64,000 nucleotides of DNA from CAZPHU01 sp964419255 (GCA_964419255.1 CAYQOU010000010.1:1-64000), one strand, 5' to 3'; shown: positions 41,694 through 51,385, counted from the stretch's first letter. Numbers and translations: made by a program. The notes: generated by a model from the letters alone, not told the origin.

Positions 41694-42455
41694 ATGTGGC
41701 GTTCTGCATGGACCAAGGCTACGTTTCTTTCGTTCTGCTGGATAAGTTATCTACTCTGCCTGGGATTGGGTGGCGGGATATATTATTTGATCCATCCACG
41801 CCTGGTACAGATTACTCCCCTTCTGGACTGGACGATTCTGATTGCTTTCGGAACTTTTTTCCTGATATTAGGCGGTGGGCTGCTACTCCTGACCATCACC
41901 GCACTTACCGGTATAGACCTGCTCTATCCACACAATAAAAAGTCCGTCACGGTAAATCTTCTGTTTCCTATTGCAATCGCTTTGGGGAGATTGGTAGGAG
42001 TTCGCCGGGATAAGCTCAGGACATCTTTTGTGAAAGTAAATAACGCCCTTACCAAGGCTCAGCACAAAAGGATAAAAGGCGATCGAATCCTCATCTTACT
42101 TCCTCACTGCCTTCAGATAGATGTGTGTAACCGCAAGATTACAAACAAGATCTCAAATTGTGTACAGTGCGGAAGATGTCCCGTTGGAGATCTGGTGGGC
42201 CTGGGGAAAAAGTATAACCTTCATCTCGAGGTCGTAAATGGAGGGACGCTTGCACGCAAAAGAGTAGCGCAATTCCGCCCGCATGGCATTGTTGCGGTAG
42301 CATGTGAAAGAGATCTGACCCTGGGTATACAGGACGTGCATCCCATTCCGGTGTACGGTGTCATAAACGACAGGCCGTATGGGCCATGTGTCAACACACG
42401 CGTCGATATGAATCTGGTAGAAGAAGCCGTGCGGTTTTTCCGAAAGGATATCTGA
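41694..42455 (+). CDS. DUF116 membrane protein
   Basis: The 253-residue protein has two N-terminal membrane helices (about 8-28 and 45-67) and a cytoplasmic DUF116 domain with conserved Cys: LLPHCLQIDVCNRKI, NCVQCGRCPVGDL, VACERDL and YGPCVNTRVD. The Cys pattern suggests a metal or iron-sulfur site. Its function is not established. The ATG at 41694 has AAGGAG at slightly short spacing. TTG starts at 41622 or 41631, overlapping nfu, are alternatives. It is probably co-transcribed with nfu. Confidence 0.8.
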   Translation: MWRSAWTKATFLSFCWISYLLCLGLGGGIYYLIHPRLVQITPLLDWTILIAFGTFFLILGGGLLLLTITALTGIDLLYPHNKKSVTVNLLFPIAIALGRLVGVRRDKLRTSFVKVNNALTKAQHKRIKGDRILILLPHCLQIDVCNRKITNKISNCVQCGRCPVGDLVGLGKKYNLHLEVVNGGTLARKRVAQFRPHGIVAVACERDLTLGIQDVHPIPVYGVINDRPYGPCVNTRVDMNLVEEAVRFFRKDI

Positions 42456-42456
42456 T

Positions 42457-42540
42457 ACATGAATTGTGCGGCTCAGAGTAGGATGAGTCGCGCATTCCCT
42501 TCAAACGGCATCACCGCCGGAGAATCGCTCAATTCTGCCG
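42457..42540 (+). repeat. Intergenic repeat, copy D
   Basis: The left end CATGAATTGTGCGGCTCAGAG and the right end GGAGAATCGCTCAATTCTG form imperfect inverted repeats (TGAATTG.GCG..TC). The internal part is shorter than in A-C. It begins immediately after the DUF116 stop and fills the gap before the convergent helicase. Confidence 0.6.
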
Positions 42541-42549
42541 GAGAATCTC

Positions 42550-44235
42550 TCAGTTCTGTTGATATTCCTCCTGGTTTATTATCTGATACGAATAGCCTTG
42601 TTCAGTCAGGAACAGCTGTCGTTTCATAGCGAAATCCAGCTCCTTTGATTCACGCGTGACTATCGAATAGAAGGTCGCCTGTTGTTCGCCTTCTTTGGGG
42701 CGCAATATTCTGCCCAATCTCTGCGCCTCTTCCTGCCTCGATCCGTATGAACCGCTGATCTGAACGGCAACATTGGCTTCCGGCAGGTCGATAGCAAAAT
42801 TACCAACCTTCGACAGTATGAGTACTTTTAATTCACCGGTTCGAAACTGCTGATACAGCTTGTCACGTTCATCATTAGGGGTAGAGCCGGTGATCATCGG
42901 TACACCGAACTGTTTCGAAAAAGCTTTTAGCTGAGATATATATAATCCAATAATCAGAATACGGTCATCCGTATGCCTGTTTAAGATTTCCCGGGCGACC
43001 TGCATTTTCACAGGATTTTCATATGCCAGTCGGATCTGCTGTTTAGGAGGGAGCGAAAGGTATTGCATCTTTTCGGAATGCGGCAAGTCGATACGGATCT
43101 CAATACATTTAGCTTCAGCAATCCAGCCCTGTTTCTCCAGCTCCTTCCATGGTACATCGAATTTTTTGGGACCAATCAGGGTAAAAACATCATCTTCATG
43201 CCCGTCCTCACGAACAAGTGTTGCCGTCAATCCTAAACGACGCCGGGCTTGAAGATTGGCCGTGAATTTAAACACCGGCGCCGGGAGAAGATGTACCTCA
43301 TCATAGATGATTAATCCCCAGTTTTCTTTGTTGAAAATCGAGTAGTGCTCAAAAGAGTCGGTTTTCCTTCGTCTGTATGTTAAAATTTGATAGGTAGCGA
43401 TTGTCAGAGGCTTAATTTCTTTTTTTTCCCCGCTGTACTCGCCGATATCTTCCGGATTGATGTCTGTTTTCTCGACGATTTCCCTGCTCCACTGACGGGC
43501 GGCCGTTATATTGGTTACAAGTATCAGGGTTCGTCGTTTCAACAGACTCATAACCCCCATGCCGACGACTGTTTTGCCGGCGCCACAGGGCAGAACGACA
43601 ACCCCGGAGCCTCCGGGACTGGTGGAATCACCGACGAAAGCGTCGGCAGCCTGACGCTGATAGTTGCGCAGAGAAAATTCCTTTTCACCCCTGATAGTGT
43701 GCCGAAGATTTATTTCGAATGGAGCCCCATCCACATATCCAGCCTTATCATTTGCGGGATAGCCGATACCGATCAAAGCCTGCTTCAGAAGCCCCCGATA
43801 ATCATCGGAAACGCTAATGCTGTGGGCATCTATCGGTGGGCCAATCAGAGGACGAAGTGTGGGGTGACGGGAGAGATTTTCCAGCAGTGCGGCATCTTTG
43901 CTGTGCAACACCAACCTGCCATCTCTTTTCTCCAAAACAAGCTTTCCGAACCGCCCCATAAACTCATACACCTCCTGGGTGACATTCTGAGGGACGGGAT
44001 ACTTGGAGAAATGCTCAAGGCGGCTGATCGCCTCATCGGGCGAGAGTCCAAGTGCGGCCGCATTCCACAGAGAAAGCGGCGTAATCACATAGGTATGCAT
44101 GTACTCGGGACTCTTCTCCAGGTGTGCAAAAACACTGATGGCGTCCCGTGCATCGACAAACAAAGAATTGTTCACCTCAAGCAATAGAGTTCGATCACTT
44201 TGAACAATCAAGGGATTCTGTGGATTCATAGACAC
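42550..44235 (-). CDS. XPB/Rad25-type DNA helicase
   Basis: The 561-residue superfamily 2 helicase has an XPB N-terminal helicase-associated domain (about 1-150), then Walker A LPCGAGKTVVG, DEVH box IIYDEVHLLPAP, the XPB-specific RED motif (REDGHEDD) and motif VI EAQRLGRILRPK. Bacterial XPB proteins unwind DNA 3' to 5' and are thought to act in repair. The family is patchy in bacteria. No XPF or Bax1 nuclease partner is adjacent. Confidence 0.9.
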   Translation of the reverse strand: MSMNPQNPLIVQSDRTLLLEVNNSLFVDARDAISVFAHLEKSPEYMHTYVITPLSLWNAAALGLSPDEAISRLEHFSKYPVPQNVTQEVYEFMGRFGKLVLEKRDGRLVLHSKDAALLENLSRHPTLRPLIGPPIDAHSISVSDDYRGLLKQALIGIGYPANDKAGYVDGAPFEINLRHTIRGEKEFSLRNYQRQAADAFVGDSTSPGGSGVVVLPCGAGKTVVGMGVMSLLKRRTLILVTNITAARQWSREIVEKTDINPEDIGEYSGEKKEIKPLTIATYQILTYRRRKTDSFEHYSIFNKENWGLIIYDEVHLLPAPVFKFTANLQARRRLGLTATLVREDGHEDDVFTLIGPKKFDVPWKELEKQGWIAEAKCIEIRIDLPHSEKMQYLSLPPKQQIRLAYENPVKMQVAREILNRHTDDRILIIGLYISQLKAFSKQFGVPMITGSTPNDERDKLYQQFRTGELKVLILSKVGNFAIDLPEANVAVQISGSYGSRQEEAQRLGRILRPKEGEQQATFYSIVTRESKELDFAMKRQLFLTEQGYSYQIINQEEYQQN

Positions 44236-44672
44236 TTAAAAATGGAAGCAATGGTTAAATTCATCAAAACTATCTAAAATACGAACTGTGTGCTCGTGAA
44301 AGTGCACAAAATAGTTTCTGCGGCATTGACTCGCAGACAGGCTTGACGTACTTTCTTATGGTGCCGAATCATGACGCATCCACTCGTCCGATTAAATGGA
44401 GAGTGGTTTTTTTCGTTTATATGGGCAACGACAAAAACAAAAGACGGCTCTTTTGATTCAGGCAGAAACTCATGATTCCGAGATACATACAACCGATTCG
44501 ACTATTCCTCGTGATAGGACCCGTCTTCGAAATCCTGCCCCGATTAACAAACCGGGACTATCCATTAAGGAACTTTGATTTGCGAATTGCAAAAAAAACG
44601 TTCTTCACGAATATAGTGATCAGCGTAAAACATATTTAACTGTTTCCGGCACGGCCGGTTTAGGAGATTTAC
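44236..44672. other. Intergenic stretch between the XPB gene and purA
   Basis: There are 437 bases between divergent genes. Frames of 60-70 codons exist here but show no family similarity or ribosome-binding site. No repeat or strong hairpin was found. It must hold promoters for both genes. Confidence 0.4.
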
Positions 44673-45965
44673 ATGGCTAACACGGTCATCGTTGGTGCCC
44701 AGTGGGGTGATGAAGGAAAAGCCAAAGCGATTGATTACCTGACCGAACGGTCTGATATGATAATTCGCTATCAGGGAGGGGCAAATGCAGGCCATACGGT
44801 CATTGTAGACGGTCAGAAATTTGTCTTCCATCTGGTCCCTTCCGGTATTATGTATCCGAATAAGCTATGCGTCGTCGGAAACGGCGTTGTCTTTGATGCT
44901 GAGCAGTTTCTCGAAGAAGTAGAGGAGCTTCAAAGTCGCAGCATTTCGGTGACCGATCGTCTTTTTATATCCGATCTTGCCCACCTGGTACTTCCTTATC
45001 ATAAGGCGCTGGATGCAGCTGTCGAATCACAGATGGGCGGCGACAAAATTGGTACGACAGGGCGGGGCATTGGTCCGGCATACGCAGATAAGGTTTCACG
45101 CGTGGGAATCAGGGTAGGTGATCTTCTTAACTGGGATTCATTTACCTCAAAACTCGAATCAAATTTTTTACAAAAAAAGTTTATCATCGAAAATCTATAT
45201 AAATGCGATTTTAAACTGCAGCTACAGCAAATAATCGAGCACTACAGAGAAATCAGAACACGGCTGGAACCGTTCATAAAGGATACCGGCAGACTGATCT
45301 TCGAAAAAGCGCGGACCGGCAGTAAACTGCTTTTCGAAGGTGCTCAGGGAACTTTCCTGGATATTGATCATGGAACCTATCCATTCGTCACCTCATCCAA
45401 TACCGTTTCCGGCTCAGCGTGTGCAGGATCCGGGTTTGGCCCCACAATACTGAATCATGTGATTGGTATCGTAAAGACCTATACAACGAGAGTCGGTAAC
45501 GGACCGTTTCCAACGGAATTGGACGATGAGATCGGAGAACATATCGCCAGAGAAGGTCATGAGTTTGGTTCAACTACCGGGCGTCCTCGCAGATGCGGAT
45601 GGTTTGATAGTGTTATGCTGCGCAAGGCGATTCAGTTAAATGGTATGACGCGAATCGTTTTGACCAAGCTCGACGTCCTGAACTCACTCGATGAGATAAA
45701 GATCTGTACTCACTACGAAATTATGGGTAAACGTTACGATCAGTATCCATCTATGACTCATCAGCTCGATCATGTGAAACCTGTGTATGAGATTATGCCT
45801 GGCTGGAAAACAGACATTTCGGAATGCAAAAAGATGTCGGATCTGCCCAAAAACGCGATAAACTATATAAATAGACTCAGGCAAGTCTGCTATGATATAC
45901 CGATTCTTATGATTTCGGTTGGAGCTGATCGCAATCAGACTATTGAAGTCGAGCCGATTTATTAG
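44673..45965 (+). CDS. purA: Adenylosuccinate synthetase
   Basis: The 430-residue enzyme has the P-loop GAQWGDEGKAK with catalytic Asp, GGANAGHTV with catalytic His, and TTGRGIGPAYADKVSR. It makes adenylosuccinate from IMP and aspartate, with GTP. Length and motifs are standard; GKAKAID replaces the commoner GKGKIVD. AGGAGATTTAC precedes the ATG. Confidence 0.96.
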   Translation: MANTVIVGAQWGDEGKAKAIDYLTERSDMIIRYQGGANAGHTVIVDGQKFVFHLVPSGIMYPNKLCVVGNGVVFDAEQFLEEVEELQSRSISVTDRLFISDLAHLVLPYHKALDAAVESQMGGDKIGTTGRGIGPAYADKVSRVGIRVGDLLNWDSFTSKLESNFLQKKFIIENLYKCDFKLQLQQIIEHYREIRTRLEPFIKDTGRLIFEKARTGSKLLFEGAQGTFLDIDHGTYPFVTSSNTVSGSACAGSGFGPTILNHVIGIVKTYTTRVGNGPFPTELDDEIGEHIAREGHEFGSTTGRPRRCGWFDSVMLRKAIQLNGMTRIVLTKLDVLNSLDEIKICTHYEIMGKRYDQYPSMTHQLDHVKPVYEIMPGWKTDISECKKMSDLPKNAINYINRLRQVCYDIPILMISVGADRNQTIEVEPIY

Positions 45966-46142
45966 AAAATGAGCGGTTTAGCTGATTTCCGGTAATGTGC
46001 TTATGCTGCAAGATCCGGGTATTATTGGCTATAATCATCGGAAACGAGGGCATCCTGCAGCATAATACAGGTAATTCGTACGTATATTTCATACAGCGGG
46101 TTACCAATTGTATTTTTATAACGGAGAGGAAATTTCATATTT

Positions 46143-46736
46143 ATGATTCCTGCAGAAGTAATTAACGTCGTACTTTCAGACCAGGGATTTCTTATTCTGC
46201 TCAAAAGCACCGAAGACAATCGGGTGTTGCCGATCTCAATCGGAAAAGAGGAAGCTCGTTCCATTTTGATTGCATTAAGCAACACGCAACCGCCCAGACC
46301 ACTCACACACGATTTAATGAAAACGGTATTCGATGAGATATCATGTACGATAGAGAGAATCGAGGTGTGTGATTTAAGAGATGAAACTTTTTACGGAAAA
46401 CTTATTCTCAACAATAACGGGGTTCCTTTAGAGATAGATTCCCGCCCCTCCGATGCAATTGCCCTTGCCGTTCGTGCGCAAACACCGATCTTTGTTGCAA
46501 ACCATGTGTTTGAGGAAGCCGGGGTGATCCTTAAAGAAGAAGATTCTGAGCAGATTGCAGCCGACCAGCAACAACACGTGGAGGAGACAGAAACTCCCCA
46601 ACACGGCCAATCGGATGCAGAAATGAGCAGCGTGGATATGCTCAAGAAAAAATTACGACATGCAATCGAGAATGAAGAATATGAGGAAGCAGCCAGGATC
46701 CGGGACCAGATACATAAAATAACTTCATCGAACTGA
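46143..46736 (+). CDS. Bifunctional nuclease (BFN) domain protein with UVR motif
   Basis: The 197-residue protein has an N-terminal BFN/DUF151 domain (VVLSDQGFLILLK, LPISIGKEEARSI, SRPSDAIALAVRAQTPIFV). It ends in a UVR motif (LKKKLRHAIENEEYEEAARIRDQI), as in UvrB/UvrC and McsA. BFN proteins of plants have RNase and DNase activity; the role in bacteria is open. It begins a run of five same-strand genes to 48610. Confidence 0.88.
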   Translation: MIPAEVINVVLSDQGFLILLKSTEDNRVLPISIGKEEARSILIALSNTQPPRPLTHDLMKTVFDEISCTIERIEVCDLRDETFYGKLILNNNGVPLEIDSRPSDAIALAVRAQTPIFVANHVFEEAGVILKEEDSEQIAADQQQHVEETETPQHGQSDAEMSSVDMLKKKLRHAIENEEYEEAARIRDQIHKITSSN

Positions 46737-46773
46737 TCATTTTTTACTCCACGTAAGCCGGAAGAGAAGCCTT

Positions 46774-47421
46774 ATGCATTCATCAAAGCCCTACATTATG
46801 TCTGCAGGATTTATTATGCTTATAGTAGCCTTTACTGCCTGTAGTTATGCGATGACAGCAGGTGATCGAGAAAAGTATGAGGCAAAAGGGCTGTCGCAGG
46901 TAGAATGGCAGATGATTCAAGACGCTCAGATGCCTGAAGAAAAAGTAGATGAACTACTCAAAGCCGGTATCTCGATCTCCGAATATTTCGATTACCCCTG
47001 GCTTGCGCTGAGGATATCCGAACGGGAGTACATAAAAAAACGCAAAGCCGGAATGCTGGATGCGGATATAGAAGCTTACAGTAATAAGATGAAGGTAAGT
47101 GACTTGGCTGTTATTCAGAATTTTTTTCTGCCGGGTTTTTACCAGTTCAAACGAAATCAAAAGCTGAAGGCCTTCACAATGAGTGGTCTCACCGTGGGCT
47201 TTTTAGGTCTGACAGCGATTCTATCCGTAAAAAAGGACGGATTCATGCCGGAGCCACTCTTTCTTATGATTCCCGTTATGTTGTGGAGCAGTATCGATAT
47301 CGGTCTTCAGATACGAAAAGTGCGTAATCCGGATGCCACACGGTTCAGCAATAGCAGTTTGAAAGATAATACGATAGAGTTTGTTTTTTCAGCACCAATT
47401 TATCCTGTAAATGAGAAATGA
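46774..47421 (+). CDS. Hypothetical membrane protein
   Basis: I recognise no family. The 215-residue product has an N-terminal signal or anchor (FIMLIVAFTACSYAM; the Cys could be a weak lipobox). A charged helical part (about 25-115) follows, then two membrane segments near residues 130-152 and 165-185. The stop overlaps panD (ATGA), so it is co-translated with it. The preceding GAAGAGAAG can serve as ribosome-binding site. Confidence 0.7.
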   Translation: MHSSKPYIMSAGFIMLIVAFTACSYAMTAGDREKYEAKGLSQVEWQMIQDAQMPEEKVDELLKAGISISEYFDYPWLALRISEREYIKKRKAGMLDADIEAYSNKMKVSDLAVIQNFFLPGFYQFKRNQKLKAFTMSGLTVGFLGLTAILSVKKDGFMPEPLFLMIPVMLWSSIDIGLQIRKVRNPDATRFSNSSLKDNTIEFVFSAPIYPVNEK

Positions 47422-47768
47422 GAAACATGTTACGACGTTTTCTGGGAGCAAAGATTCGTGATATTCGCATAACCGGAACCTACCTGGATTATGAAGGAAG
47501 TATTACGCTTGATGAAGAATACCTTCAAGCATCAGGTATTCTTCCCAATGAAGAGGTTTATATTCTCAATCAAGAGAATGGGCACCGTTTTACCACTTAT
47601 GTAATAAAGGGAGAGAAGGGTTCCGGCAAAGTAGAGATAAATGGTCCGGCAGCACGCCTTGGTATGGTAGGAGACCGGATAATGGTCCTCAGCTACGTTC
47701 TGCTTAGCCCCGATCAGATTGCAGATCACGAGCCGGTGATCGTGAGCGTGAACTCAACTGATCATTAG
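47418..47768 (+). CDS. panD: Aspartate 1-decarboxylase
   Basis: The 116-residue proenzyme shows the self-cleavage site in LDYEGSITLD (Gly-Ser, giving the pyruvoyl group), the active-site Lys in LGAKI and the NGPAARL motif. It makes beta-alanine for pantothenate and CoA. The start is MRNML at 47418 (overlapping the previous stop) or the ATG at 47427, which gives the usual MLR N-terminus. Confidence 0.92.
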   Translation: MRNMLRRFLGAKIRDIRITGTYLDYEGSITLDEEYLQASGILPNEEVYILNQENGHRFTTYVIKGEKGSGKVEINGPAARLGMVGDRIMVLSYVLLSPDQIADHEPVIVSVNSTDH

Positions 47769-47811
47769 TTCTGATAACTGTTTTTTTCTTCAGGGATAAC
47801 AATACTGCTTT

Positions 47812-48225
47812 ATGCGAAATATTGCGCTTTTTTTGTCAGTATTTGCTTTACTTGCTCTTTCGGTAGTTATTGGGACAAAAAATGAAAATGATCTGCCTCA
47901 AGATTCTTTTAGGAAAAGTTTAGAACCAGAGGTCCCTGACATTGGAAGGGTACAGATTTTAAATGGGTGCGGTATAGATGGAGCCGCTTCAGAGGCCGCG
48001 GATTTTCTCCGTGAGAATAACTTCGATGTAAAGGATATCGGAAATGCGGATACCTGGAATTATCCGCACACCATTGTGGCTTCACGCACAAAAGATATGA
48101 CAGTGGCCAATAAGGTCGCCGATGCACTCGATACTGATAAGGTCATCTTGCTCCGTGATGAAAACGGCCTTTATGATGTGACAATATTTTTAGGAGCAGA
48201 TTTTGGAGATATAATACATGAATAA
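47812..48225 (+). CDS. LytR_C-domain protein
   Basis: The 137-residue protein has an N-terminal membrane anchor (about 5-20) and a LytR/CpsA/Psr C-terminal domain: VQILNGCGIDGAASEAADFL, then FDVKDIGNADTWNYPHTIV. In many bacteria such a domain gene stands directly before rsfS, as here, where the two overlap by 8 bases. It probably acts at the cell envelope; its biochemistry is unknown. Confidence 0.8.
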   Translation: MRNIALFLSVFALLALSVVIGTKNENDLPQDSFRKSLEPEVPDIGRVQILNGCGIDGAASEAADFLRENNFDVKDIGNADTWNYPHTIVASRTKDMTVANKVADALDTDKVILLRDENGLYDVTIFLGADFGDIIHE

Positions 48226-48610
48226 AACGACTTCTGTACTTCACGGTAAGCAACTGCTTTGTGTAGCAATCGATAAGGCGCTCGAAAAAAAAGCCGACAA
48301 GAATGTAATACTCGAACTGCAGCTTTCAACCTACATCGCCGATTGGATCTACATATGCGAATCCGACAATCCTATTCAGAACAGAGCCATCGCTGAAAAC
48401 ATTATTATCGGTCTAAAGCAGCAGGGCACGCCTCCATGGCATGTGGAAGGGCTCGAGGAAGGAAGATGGATTCTCATCGATTATTCCGATGTTGTAGTCC
48501 ATGTGATGCTACCTGAAATCAGAGAGTATTACCAGCTCGAAACTCTTTGGGAGGAGAGCAGTCGAGTTTCACTCCGAGAGTTTGGTATTGATCCTGAGTC
48601 AGATTCCTAA
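48218..48610 (+). CDS. rsfS: Ribosomal silencing factor RsfS
   Basis: The 130-residue protein shows the family core: ADWIYICESDNPIQNRAIAENI, PPWHVEGLEEGRWILIDYSDVVVHVM and LPEIREYYQLETLW. RsfS binds ribosomal protein uL14 and blocks subunit joining when nutrients are short. It is the last gene of the run and overlaps the LytR_C gene by 8 bases. Confidence 0.95.
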   Translation: MNKTTSVLHGKQLLCVAIDKALEKKADKNVILELQLSTYIADWIYICESDNPIQNRAIAENIIIGLKQQGTPPWHVEGLEEGRWILIDYSDVVVHVMLPEIREYYQLETLWEESSRVSLREFGIDPESDS

Positions 48611-48644
48611 TCGCAAGACTGAAACATAATTAAAAATACACAAC

Positions 48645-48667
48645 CCGCATTGAGCGATTTTCTCGCC
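48645..48667 (+). repeat. Intergenic repeat, single end (copy G)
   Basis: CGCATTGAGCGATTTTCTCGCC resembles the left end of the repeat family (AATTGAGCGATTCTC). No matching right end was found. It may be a decayed copy. Confidence 0.35.
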
Positions 48668-48820
48668 GCTATCTCCCAATTCCATACAGCAAAAAAAAGG
48701 TCTTCAGCACTCATTACATATCTCAGCGGATTACACGTTTGCTTAAAGCCTCCTTTTGGCCTCAAGTAATTGTGTAATTAATCTGCTCAGGACCATTCAA
48801 TTTGAGTATACAATATGGAT

Positions 48821-48856
48821 AAAAAAAAGCACCCTTTTGGAGGTGCTTTCTTTTGT
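48821..48856 (-). terminator. Terminator of the tex-like gene (possibly bidirectional)
   Basis: Stem AAAGCACC (48826-48833) / GGTGCTTT (48842-48849) is followed by a run of Ts on the minus strand (plus-strand As from 48821). It lies about 40 bases after the tex-like stop. The plus-strand side has TTTCTTTT and may also stop read-through from rsfS. Confidence 0.85.
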
Positions 48857-48892
48857 GGGATATAACCTTGGATGATTATTTATAAAAAGGCA

Positions 48893-51067
48893 TTATCTGT
48901 TTTTGAAATGATCGGCAAGATTGCTCAACTGCCCCTGTGAAGGCCGTACCCGTGGGCTTCTTTCGCCAAGGCCTTTCATCGAAAGAGATATCCTTTTCTT
49001 TTTCTTATCAACTTTAATAACACGAACATCGACGTGTTCTCCCAGCGAAACCACCTGACTCGCATTTTCGACATAACTTTCTGCAAGCTGTGATATGTGT
49101 ACAAGACCGTCACATGTGGCATTGATATCGACGAAGACTCCGAATTGAGTGATATTTGTAACTTTCCCTGAAAGTATCTGTCCTTCCTCCAATTCGGTGA
49201 GTCGCAGCCGCCTGCGAGGTCTGGCCGATGCAGCGGAGATAAACTGCTGCCCGGCACGCAGCTGATCGATCAACTTACGGTCGACGTAGATTTTCTGAGA
49301 AAAGTCATCTATCTGAACGGCTTTTATCTGATCGGGATCTGTAATCAGCGATTCGATTGATTTTCCAAGCTGTTCGCTTAGTTGATAGACAAATCCGTAG
49401 TGATCGGGATGAACCAGCGTACGATCGAGTGCGTCTTTTGCATTCGGGAAATAAATGTAGCCGGCCACATTCCGAAAAACAATATCATTTACCCCTTTTA
49501 CTTTCTTTAAATCTATCTTTGTATTCAACTCCTGCGTTGCGCCGGCTCTCCGAATCTCCTGAAGAGTCTCCTCGGAGACACATTCCAGATGAAGCAATGC
49601 TGATTCAGGAGCATCCACGTAGGCAACTCCCTTATGCAAAGTCATTTCGGTTGTTTTGCGGCTGACCAGATCTGCCATACGTTCTGTGGTTACATACTTC
49701 TGAAGGGGATGAATCAAAAAGTACTCTATTCCGATCTGAGGTATGATATCCATCGGCTGAATATAAAGGAGGCCGATAGCATATATACGTTGCATTGATT
49801 CATCCAGATCGGCGAATTTTTCTTTCATCCAGGTTGACTGGACCAGATTATTCACGCCGACAGGAGTTTTCTTTCTGGAAATTTCTATATCTTCGGAACC
49901 GACAGCTTTTTTGACCTGCTGATCGATATCTTCAGGCATCTCGCTGTCGTGAAGAACTATTGTCGCCGGCTTATGCCGATTCGAGAATTGCTGCAGACGT
50001 TTTACAAAGAAGGCCTTATCCTTACCTTTCTTCTTTTCGGTAGCGGCTCCCAACAGTCGACCATCACCATCCATGGCGACAATAATCATATCGTCACCGC
50101 CATGGCTACCCAGAACAAATGTTGTCCCGGTCTGCCGTTTTTCCTCGATGCGTTTGTTCAGCTCCTGGCTGATCTGGTTCATCGCCCAGTTTTCAATATC
50201 GGCAAAGATACGGGCTTTGACATCCTTTTCCACCATCGGTTGGAGATATCTCGTCCAACATTCATCGATAGCTTCCAGGATCAAATCAAATCCAATGGAA
50301 TCGGGATTCTCGATAAAGTGGTGCCTGATCAGCTCGGTAATGCGAAACAACTGCACGTTGTGCTTGAAGCGAATCGTTTTGTCACTTTCAGCTTTAAACA
50401 GTTTCAACAACTCTTCCGGGGTCAGCTCATGGACAGGTAACATTTTTCCCCGGTATTTGGAATATTCCTTATCTTTTTTGTTTTTCGGCTGCACTTCGAA
50501 AAACCCGTCCTCAAAGCCAAAATCTCTGGCCATCGAGCGAACCGTGTCATCGTATGCAAACCGTTCCACCAGGATGTCCTTGACACCGCTGATAACATCC
50601 TGTACCGATTTTAACGATTCGTCCTTACCCACATAGGGCTGGGCAAGCTCTTCTAAAGGAGTATTTTCTTCCTCCTGTATTTGGACAATATCGGCGAGCG
50701 GACTCAATCCTTTTGCTATTGCCTGCTGTGCCCGACTGCGCGGGTTTGGCCGAAGAGGAAGAAGCATATCGTCGAGTTCGGCGGAGCTGGTGCTCAATCG
50801 TATGCGATTTTCCAGATGTTCATCCAGAGCGTTATCTTTCTTCAGTGCGTTGATCAGACGCTTTTTCTTCGGGTTAAGATCCGCAATACTCTGAAGATAT
50901 GCATAAATACGGCTGAGCGTGCCTGTGTCCAGATCGGCGGAAATGGCCGGCTGGTAATCAACCAGGTAATAAATGCTATCCCCTTTTTCGAAGTGCTCGC
51001 AAACCTGCGTAGCTAAAGAAGACTGCAGGTTCCATTTTTTCGATACGTTTACGCTGAATTCTGTCAT
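48893..51067 (-). CDS. tex: Tex-like RNA-binding transcription accessory protein
   Basis: The 724-residue protein has a helical Tex N-terminal region, an RNase-H-like YqgF domain (FVLGSHGGDDMIIVAMDGDGRLL), a helix-hairpin-helix part and a C-terminal S1 RNA-binding domain (GQILSGKVTNITQFGVFVDI, KKKRISLSM). Tex is the bacterial relative of Spt6. Several normally invariant Tex segments are altered: the GVGQYQHD region reads IGIEYFLIHPLQKYV. This is therefore a divergent member. The ATG at 51067 was chosen; the 29 codons upstream are not part of the family. Confidence 0.8.
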   Translation of the reverse strand: MTEFSVNVSKKWNLQSSLATQVCEHFEKGDSIYYLVDYQPAISADLDTGTLSRIYAYLQSIADLNPKKKRLINALKKDNALDEHLENRIRLSTSSAELDDMLLPLRPNPRSRAQQAIAKGLSPLADIVQIQEEENTPLEELAQPYVGKDESLKSVQDVISGVKDILVERFAYDDTVRSMARDFGFEDGFFEVQPKNKKDKEYSKYRGKMLPVHELTPEELLKLFKAESDKTIRFKHNVQLFRITELIRHHFIENPDSIGFDLILEAIDECWTRYLQPMVEKDVKARIFADIENWAMNQISQELNKRIEEKRQTGTTFVLGSHGGDDMIIVAMDGDGRLLGAATEKKKGKDKAFFVKRLQQFSNRHKPATIVLHDSEMPEDIDQQVKKAVGSEDIEISRKKTPVGVNNLVQSTWMKEKFADLDESMQRIYAIGLLYIQPMDIIPQIGIEYFLIHPLQKYVTTERMADLVSRKTTEMTLHKGVAYVDAPESALLHLECVSEETLQEIRRAGATQELNTKIDLKKVKGVNDIVFRNVAGYIYFPNAKDALDRTLVHPDHYGFVYQLSEQLGKSIESLITDPDQIKAVQIDDFSQKIYVDRKLIDQLRAGQQFISAASARPRRRLRLTELEEGQILSGKVTNITQFGVFVDINATCDGLVHISQLAESYVENASQVVSLGEHVDVRVIKVDKKKKRISLSMKGLGERSPRVRPSQGQLSNLADHFKNR

Positions 51068-51301
51068 GTAGAATTGTTGTTTTTTAGCAGGTAGTTGGGT
51101 GTAGGAATTATTGTTATAGTCATATAAACTACAACATGCCACGTATAGGATCAATACGTTCTGCGGAAAACAACCTTTCGCCGCATTTGATATAGATTGT
51201 CATCGACACCATGCCAATGACATTGTCTCTGATTAACACATTGTGTTTACCCGACATCGCTAATCCGGATTCGCGATCCTTCATTCTCAGCCTATTTTAC
51301 A

Positions 51302-51357
51302 GCTAAATTGAACGATTCTCTCTCGGCGAGTGCTTCGCCCTCACGGAATTACGTGAA
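51302..51357 (+). repeat. Intergenic repeat, partial copy F
   Basis: CTAAATTGAACGATTCTCTCTCGG begins like copy B and its reverse complement matches the right end of B (CTCGAGAGAATCG). ACGGAATTACGTGAATC follows. It lies in the 318-base gap between the tex-like and LOG genes, in which nothing else was found. Confidence 0.45.
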
Positions 51358-51385
51358 TCATCAGCTCATAACCACACGATTCAGG

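Noticed and set aside
43387..44187. Plus-strand 266-codon frame opposite the XPB helicase
   Set aside because: It mirrors the coding strand of the helicase and has no recognisable domain.
44274..44492. Minus-strand 72-codon frame between the XPB gene and purA
   Set aside because: No ribosome-binding site, no similarity and an unusual composition; treated as noncoding.
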